Positions 57,534-64,000 of a stretch of 64,000 bases of DNA are shown here, piece after piece. The position numbers and the translations under genes are program-made. Source of the stretch: MFD04580-c1 sp963702995. GTDB taxonomy: Bacteria > Planctomycetota > Phycisphaerae > Tepidisphaerales > Tepidisphaeraceae. Location of the stretch: positions 434,001 through 498,000 of the forward strand of contig OY969783.1 of NCBI GenBank assembly GCA_963702995.1. The letters run 5' to 3'. Under the pieces are notes generated by a model. The model did no database searches. It was not told where the DNA came from and worked only from the letters and a program-made list of their open reading frames with translations. Position 1 is the stretch's first letter, and the number at the start of each line of letters is the position of its first letter.

Positions 57534-59955
57534 ATGCCATTGGAGCTTCAGAATGCTGATGAGCTGATCAACTGGTACGACGCGGAAGTTCGACCCTTTC
57601 TCGAAAAACACCTGCCTGAGAAAGTATCCGAACTGGACAAGGACCGGCTTGCCACACGTGCCGTCCGCGACGCGATGTCCTCTGATTTGGCAGTGTGCTT
57701 TCTCGGCAGCGCCGGCGTCGGAAAAAGCACACTCCTGAACGCTTTGGTTGGAGGAAGCACCACGATCGTGCCGTCCGGTGGTGTCGGGCCGTTGACCGCG
57801 CAGGCGCTCACCGTCCGCTTCGGCGAAGAACCCCGATTCAGCGTCAAGTACCATCCGGTGGCCCGACTGCTCAACCTCATTCGCGCGCTGGAATGGGGCA
57901 ACAAGGCCGAATTACGGCCGCTCGCCGCCGCTGGCCTGGGACCTCCGAAACTCTTCTCCGGTGAGGCGGACGATGGGAACGAAACACGGGTCGCTGATTC
58001 GCCCGCGCCGGAGGTCGATGCTTCGACGGGATCCCGCGAGGAATATCGAAAGACCGCACAGCTCATCGTCACCGGGAATCAGGACAATCAAATAGAACTT
58101 CCCTACCTGATCGACAGCTTGTACGAGAGCACGGGGCGGCCCCGCCTATGGGGAACGCAGGTACGGGCCGAAGACGCGCCGCGGCTCAAGCGAGTCGCTG
58201 CCGCGCTGGAACTGGCGAAACAAGAGGCGGTTCATACGGTGGAGGGCCGGGTCGACGATCGGGGATTCATGGGCGAACTCCGCGATCACGCGTGCGGATT
58301 CCTCGCGCCCCTGATCGACACCATCACCGTGTACTGGAATTGCGAACTTCTTCGAGAAGGCGCGGTTCTGGTGGATCTTCCCGGAGTGGGGATCGCCGGC
58401 GATCGCCATGAGGCAGTCACCCGCGACTGGATTCGTAAGCGGGCCCAGGCCATCGTCCTCGTCGTCGATCATCGGGGGATCACGCAGCCCGTCGCGGAAT
58501 TGCTGCGCAAAAGTGAGTTCCTGAACCGCCTTGTCTACTCCGCCGACGAGCCTGAGGGCGATCCGGTCCTGATGGTGGCGGTTGTCAAGGTCGATGACGT
58601 TGCGGAAGAATACTGGCGCCAGGATCGCACGAAGAAGAAGGCGGTCTATTTTGCGGACGAGTGTTTGAAGGCGGAGCCACTCATCAAGTCGCAGCTGCAA
58701 TCGCAGCTGGAATCCGTCTGGTCAAATGGGGATGGTGCGAGTGCGGGTCAGAAGCAGGTCATTGGAAACATCCTCTCCACGCTTCAGGTGCATCCGCTGT
58801 CGGCCATCCAGTACCGGAAGCTGCTGATCGCAGACGAAGAGGATCAGCCGTTCGTTAAGAGCTTGGAGTGCAGCAATGTCCCGGGACTCAAGGAAAGCCT
58901 TCAGCAGTTGGCGCACGAGCGCCGCGACGGAAAACTACAGCGGCTGCACGACCGAGCGGAGATCCTTCGCGACCGGGTGACGTCCACTTTACGCGTGATC
59001 GAAGCCCAGTGGGGAGAACAGACGCGCGCAACCGAGGAGGCCGAACGGCTCAGGAGGGAACTCGCGGATTTTTTACAGGACCCCCGCAAGGAGCTGCACG
59101 TGCGGCAGGGGAACTTTCGACAGTTCCTCAAGAAAACGGTCCCCCAGCGAATCGCCGACCTGGTGAAGGCGGCGCGCAGCAGAGCCGAGTTGGACATCAA
59201 CAAGTACCTGAACCGCCTAGGCCACGCCCATTGGGCGACGCTGCGGGCGTCGGTCCGTCGTGGCGGGCGGTACTCCGGCGCCACGGACATCGACTTGCCC
59301 AGGGAATTCGCGCTGCGCTTCGAGGAACCGATCGCAGAGGCGTGGACCAAGGAGATCCTGAAGGACATTCGTAAGGAAACGAAAGACTACGCGTCGGACT
59401 GCGTCCGTCTCGTGGAGACCGTCGTCGAACTGGGCGCGAAAGCAAGGTGCCAGGGTTCAACCTAAACTCGTCGAAGCGCAATACGACTCGGTGAAGGCAG
59501 ACGCAAAGAAGCTCGAAAGCGTCGGCCGCGAGATGGTTGCAGAGATGCGAGAGGACGCGAAGAACCAGCTGATCGAAACGATCGAGGATCCCATCCGTGC
59601 GGGCTGCAAGAGGTTCGTCAACCGACACGCGGATGTGGGGGCGGGCGTCCGCGATCGCATCCTGTCGTTGTATTCAAAGCTGGCGGAAGAGGTGACCGAG
59701 GCGGCGACGAAACCCGCGACCAATATCCTCACCAAGCTCTTCAAGGAGGTGGAGAAGGAGATCACGGCGGCGCTCGAAGAGCACCAGGATCCGCTGACGG
59801 CGGCGATGGAAGCGATTGTCGCCTCGCAGGAAACCTATCTGAAGCGAAGCGATGCTCAGAAGCGGAAGTCGATCCTGAACGAGCTTGAGGCCATCCTTGT
59901 CAATCCGGTCGCGGCCGAGCGTGCTTTGGTTGGTTCGACTGGGGGTGCAGCATGA
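57534..59955 (+). CDS. Dynamin-like GTPase, frameshifted near 59430
   Basis: About 806 residues. The G domain has P-loop FLGSAGVGKSTLLNAL (residues 58-66), LVDLPGVGIAGDRHEA as G3 (about 280) and MVAVVKVDD as G4. A long helical stalk follows, with many heptad-like Glu/Lys runs (RDGKLQRLHDRAEILRDRV, EAERLRRELADFLQ). An extra base near 59430 leads to a second frame, QGARVQPKLVEAQYDSVKAD to LEAILVNPVAAERAL. The last codons overlap the next gene by ATGA, so the helicase is coupled. There is no membrane anchor, so membrane remodelling is not evident. GTPase defence genes of the dynamin type are a reasonable comparison. Confidence 0.8.
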
Positions 59956-62707
59956 GCGGGCTCGGGCTGTTGCTGGCGCGGGACGGGTTTCCCTTCCCTT
60001 CGTCCTTGTTGCACGAGCGGGAGGACTGGGGCCTGCGCTCTGCCGACATCGTCAATCCTCCAAGGCGGTTCTGGGGCGACCAGAACCTGGTCATTCCGGT
60101 GGTGGAACCGGGAATCGACGGTAATCGCCTTCGAAGCCTGCCGTTGCCCTCGTCGCTATTGCGATCACTTCCGGCGGAAGACAACTGGACCGCCCAGTCG
60201 CGGCGCAGCATCGCCCGCCTGCAAGCGCACTTCCTCGTCTGCGAAGATCCTCAGCGTCGCATGGATGCCCGGCAGGTTGAGACGCTGGCCCATCAGGTCA
60301 GCCTGGTTCGTCACGTGCTGGACAACGAGCACCTGCGGCGCGTGCTCATCGCGGACGAAGTCGGGCTTGGCAAGACCGTCGAAGTCGGACTGCTGATCAA
60401 AGAGATGGTCGAGCAACGGCCGGGGCTCCGAGTGCTGTATCTGGCGCCCGCCCGCCTCGTAACGAACGTCCGACAGGAATTGGAGCGGCTTGGGCTGCAC
60501 TTTCGACAATGGACGGCGGTTGACAGCGACGCGCGGCTGACCGATCCGAAGGTGGTGGCAAGCATTCACCGCGCCGTTCACGGCGGCAACTTCGACCGAG
60601 TCGTGAAGACGACGCCTTGGGACATTCTGATTGTAGACGAATGCCACCACCTGTCTGCCTGGTCACCGGGCGGGGGCGATCCGACAGAAGGGTTCAAACT
60701 GGTCCGCGAACTGATCGCTCGACAGCCGCGAGACGGCCGTGTGATTTTCATGAGCGGAACGCCACATCAGGGCGCCCCCACCCGTTTTGAAAACCTGCTT
60801 GGACTATTGTGGCATAAGGATGAGGCGCAGACGGCACTGGCGGGGCGGGTGATATACCGAACCAAGGACGATATTCGGGATTGGCATGGCAACCCGATCT
60901 TCCCCCCGCGACAGGTGAACGAACCCTTGGTCATTGATTTGGGGCCGGGCTACCGGGAGTGGATCAGTCATATCCACCTGTTCTATAAGCCGCCCAAGGA
61001 AATCCGTGGAACCGCCGAAGCGAAGTTGCGGGCGGCGGGCTGGCGCGTGCGCAGGCCTTGCAGTGGGCGGCGTCAAGCCCTCAGGCCGGGCTCGGGTATT
61101 TGGTGCGTCAGTCGATCCGGGCCAAATGGGATCTGAACAATCGCACCCTCGCCCAAGCCGTCGCCGCACTGCGTCCGTACCGATTGGGCCCGGTCAACGA
61201 ACCGGTGCATCAGCTCTTTGAGAGAATTCTGAAAGAAGTCACACGGCAGGACCAGGAACTCGATGTTGAGGACATTGAGGAGGATGACGGCCCCGGCACC
61301 CGATCGGCCGCCACGCGGGGCTTGGAGGAGTTGCTGCTGGAGGGACTGGAGCTGATTCGAAAGGCTCCAGACGAAAAGTGGCAGATCATCAAGTCACGAC
61401 TGCTTGACCCTGCCGGGGATGAGAAGGTCGTGCTCTTCGCCCAGCCGATTGAAACAGTCACGGCATTGGCAAGGTTTCTGGAACGCACAACCGGGCGCCG
61501 GCCCGCGCTGATCCTCGGCGGCCAGTCTGACGCCGAACGGCAGTCAGAAGTGGAAGACTTTCGGCGGCCCGGCGGCCCTCAGTTTCTCGTTTCCTCCAGG
61601 GCTGGCGGCGAAGGGATCAATCTTCAGGTGGCGCGCCGTCTTATTCACATTGATGTGCCATGGAACCCGATGGACCTGGAGCAGCGGGTCGGCCGCGTGC
61701 ACCGCTTCGGCTCCCGCCGCACCATTCTTGTGGACACCGTCGTAGTCAAGGACAGTCGGGAGGCCGATGCCTATCGCATCGCCCGGCAGAAGCTCCACAC
61801 CGTCGCTTCGATGCTGGTGGAGAAGGAACGATTCGAATCCGTCTTTTCCCGCGTCATGTGCCTTGTTCCTCCTGAAGAACTGCAAGGGGTCCTGATTAAC
61901 GGCCCGCAGGCCCCATTCTCCAGCGAAGACCAGGAGAAACTGGCGGGAATGGTACAAAGAGGATTTGCGACGTGGCGTGCATTTCATGAAAAGTTTGGCG
62001 AGCAGCAGCGGTTGATAAGACAACAGGACCCCGGCCTGGTCGCCTGGGATGACGTTGCCGCATTCGTCCGTGAGCATTTAGGTGCCGTTGCGCAGGACGG
62101 ATACCATGCCCAGCGATTCGTGCAGGCCGCGGGACGGGTCAACTCGGTCGAGGAAGAGGCCAAGGCAGTGCGGCTGGCTGACGGCCGGGTGTTCACCTGT
62201 GGGGAAAATGCCGGCGTTCCCATCTTCGGCCCGGACGGCAAGATGGCGCCGCATCTCGGGATTAATGTGCCGCCGGTGGCTGAAGTACTTCGCAAGCTCT
62301 CATTTCCGTCTCTGCCGACGGGCGCCGCGCACCTGCGGTGGCCCGATGGCGTTCCTAGGCTGAGCGCACCTCCCGCAGGTGTCCTGGTATTCCTCCGCCA
62401 GACCGTGCGGCCCGACCAACATGGAAGCTGGACGGAACACAGCGTCGCTATCCACTGCTACACCGTAACGTCTGCGGGCATCCCCACTGCCGTGGAGGGC
62501 CCGGACAAGGCGGTTCTGTTGCGGGCCCTATTCCGCTCGACCGTTCGGACCAAGCCCGAACTTGATGATGGGCTTTTGACTGCTTTGGAACAGCAGGAGG
62601 GCGAACTCGCCCTGGGTCTGCGACGCCCTACCGAGCGGGAATTGCGACAAGGCATCCGTCACGCAGTGACGCCGCTGTTTGCCGGCACACTTGCCGAAAA
62701 CACTTGA
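59952..62707 (+). CDS. RapA/SNF2-like SF2 helicase, frameshifted near 61048
   Basis: About 918 residues. Motif I is LIADEVGLGKTVEVGLLIKEM (residues about 132-152, DEVGLGKT at 135), motif II ILIVDECHHLSAW, motif III FMSGTPHQGAP. After the break near 61048 the other frame gives LQWAASSPQAGLGYLVRQS. It has motif V FLVSSRAGGEGINLQ and motif VI DLEQRVGRVHRFGSRR. The C-terminal 300 residues are island-type and unrecognised. Such RapA-like helicases occur in several defence systems. Start ATG overlaps the GTPase stop. It should act on dsDNA or DNA/RNA complexes. Confidence 0.8.
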
Positions 62708-63027
62708 GACCGGGTCTCTCGGGTTGGCAGCGGCCGGTGACCGTCGCCTCTGCACTTCAATATTTTTTGGAGAAACTCTTATATTCCCCTTGACGCCAAA
62801 ATGTTTTTCCCTTAGGAAGATCTGTTCGCCCCGCAGTAGTGCGTGGCGTCAAATTGAAGATCGCCCAATGGCTTGGGCGTGGCGAAGCTTAATGGGATTC
62901 GCCGTACTTAATGTCCAAGCCGCTCGCCATTCAGGCGAGCATCAACGCTGAAGGCGTCCCTCCTTCGGGCTGGTGAAAGGCAAAACGTTCAGCACCGTGA
63001 ATCGGTGTGGAGTTTTGGCTTTCGCTT
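62708..63027. other. Intergenic region without a recognised gene
   Basis: About 320 bases. GAGACCGGGTCTC immediately after the helicase stop is a short hairpin without a U-run. An AT-rich part lies at 62760-62830. Nothing else recognisable is present. Confidence 0.35.
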
Positions 63028-63348
63028 ATGCCCTCGACTCAATTAGCAAAGCACGTTGAAGCCGGCTGTTTTCGGCTCGTTCGTAACGCGGACGGGTCGC
63101 AAATTCATCTCTTTCCCGGTTCACATTTGCGATCGCCGGCGGCGATGTCCTGTCCCGCCGATGAGCGCCGTCGTCGGGCCGATGATCGAGCCGGGCATCT
63201 GGCAATGCTGCTTGAAACCGGCACGGTGAAGAACCGGTCCGAGCTCGCGAAACTCGCCGGCATCAGTCGGGCCCGGGTGTCACAGATCCTGTCGCGGATC
63301 AACACTTCTCCGGCTCAACCCGGCGATAAGACGGAGGCGATCCCGTGA
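63028..63348 (+). CDS. Small helix-turn-helix protein (right copy)
   Basis: The 106-residue protein starts MPSTQLAKHVEAGCFRLVRNA and ends with the HTH LETGTVKNRSELAKLAGISRARVSQILSRI, close to the one at 39.6 kb. The stop TGA overlaps a GTG, so the next frame is probably coupled. It looks like the first gene of another accessory cassette that runs out of the window. No other domain is present. Confidence 0.6.
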   Translation: MPSTQLAKHVEAGCFRLVRNADGSQIHLFPGSHLRSPAAMSCPADERRRRADDRAGHLAMLLETGTVKNRSELAKLAGISRARVSQILSRINTSPAQPGDKTEAIP

Positions 63349-63388
63349 AATCGCCCCCGCTTACCCTCATCCCGTCCATGATCCCACT

Positions 63389-63952
63389 GTGGCAGGCATC
63401 GCACGCCGCTTTGGTTGTGATGCCTCGTTGGCGCTGCTTCTCTTGATCACCTTGGTTTCCGGCGGGACCGAGTATCCGTTGTCAGTTCGGCTGATCTGTC
63501 CGCGCGGTACGGATGGACGCGCGCTCGTGGGAACGTTGCGTGAGCTTCTCCGTCGGCTGCGATACCGGTGGCGCGGGAAATTCATCGACGTAAGTCACGC
63601 GACGCTCCCCGCGATCTTCGCTGCCAAGCGGGTGGCGGTGGTCATTGCTGATGTTGACCGTGCCAATCCAGCGCTGGTGCCCGTGATCTCCCAGCTTCGG
63701 CTTCAAGGCCGGGTGGAGGGCTGGATACGGGACGAGAATGGACAACCGCATCGGTTGAAAGTCGCTGGCCCCACAGCGGTGATCCAGATTGTCGCTCCCG
63801 GGCATAAAAAAGGAGGATACGGTCAACGATCCCACATGGCTGACCTGCCGTCTGAGCGACTCCGACGAGCAAATCGTATTTCTGGCCAACGCCGCCATCG
63901 AAGGGTTCGACCGGCACTGCGGGTTGGATCGTCTGCAGGGTCTTGTCGATGA
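63389..63952 (+). CDS. Hypothetical protein, unclear frame
   Basis: This frame begins with GTG 63389 and contains TEYPLSVRLICPRGTDGRALV, RYRWRGKFIDVSHATLPA and AKRVAVVIADVDRAN, which look like a real beta/alpha protein up to about residue 135. The tail after 63800 reads through the ribosome site of the next gene and is probably not native. A frame correction is likely near 63350-63390 or 63800. I do not recognise the family. Confidence 0.4.
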   Translation: MAGIARRFGCDASLALLLLITLVSGGTEYPLSVRLICPRGTDGRALVGTLRELLRRLRYRWRGKFIDVSHATLPAIFAAKRVAVVIADVDRANPALVPVISQLRLQGRVEGWIRDENGQPHRLKVAGPTAVIQIVAPGHKKGGYGQRSHMADLPSERLRRANRISGQRRHRRVRPALRVGSSAGSCR

Positions 63953-64000
63953 CGTGCGTCGTACGGTGAACCTGTCGGGCGTCACGGCGAAGCGGAGCGT
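63822..64000 (+). CDS. Hypothetical protein, N-terminal part (runs off the window)
   Basis: AAAGGAGGA just upstream and an open frame to the window end suggest a new gene: NDPTWLTCRLSDSDEQIVFL, then ANAAIEGFDRHCGLDRLQGL. The first visible codon is GTC, so the start codon may be misread or lie a few bases away. Too little is present to name a family. Confidence 0.4.

Noticed and set aside
1..64000. CRISPR array or cas genes
   Set aside because: No regularly spaced direct repeats and no Cas motifs were seen.

Overview
The window reads as chromosomal DNA of a planctomycete, most likely of the Phycisphaerae type (Tepidisphaeraceae-like). The basis is high GC, a pseudopilin with an N-terminal prepilin motif and a C-terminal H-X9-DG motif, an ECF sigma factor coupled to a FecR/LamG protein, and a giant secreted G8-domain protein with a LEPR-XLL-like N-terminal tag. 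No rRNA, tRNA or CRISPR array was recognised.

Layout. (1) 1-10.8 kb is a surface-glycan cluster on the + strand: an epimerase end, a glycoside-hydrolase/epimerase fusion, a zinc-type dehydrogenase, one GT4 and three CgeB-like glycosyltransferases, a methyltransferase, DUF1003, and a second copy of the hydrolase. Most genes overlap by a few bases, so one transcript is likely. (2) 10.8-14.8 kb holds an ABC exporter, an atypical NarL-type regulator and a Tat-exported SDR. (3) 14.8-19.5 kb is accessory: an IS5-family element, structured intergenic repeats, an AbiEi/AbiEii pair with a visible operator, and an IS701 fragment. (4) 19.8-27.4 kb has the ECF sigma/FecR-LamG pair, the pseudopilin and the G8 protein. 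(5) 28-35.3 kb is a pectin (rhamnogalacturonan-I) set: a large secreted glycosidase-like protein, a PL4-type lyase and a sialate/RG acetylesterase-like protein.

(6) 35.3-64 kb is an accessory and defence island: an IS701 element, an M28 peptidase, an IS5 element, and a short type II CBASS operon (DUF3892, SAVED-HExxH effector, CD-NTase, E2-like protein with SEC-C). Divergent from it is an XRE/ImmA-IrrE/ExoI-like operon in which the ExoI homologue has lost its catalytic residues. Next comes a cassette of winged-helix protein, serine recombinase, two ParB/RepB-like proteins and a homing-endonuclease-repeat protein. Last is a divergent set of a RecD-like helicase-nuclease against a dynamin-like GTPase coupled to a RapA/SNF2-like helicase. 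The last two sets are the best candidates for little-described systems.

Odd throughout: about 18 single-base frameshifts, three in-frame TGA codons and one ATG-to-ATA start interrupt genes that otherwise look intact. Several frame corrections restore neat 4-base stop/start overlaps, so many are probably sequence errors. Broken genes are therefore described as whole units with the break marked.
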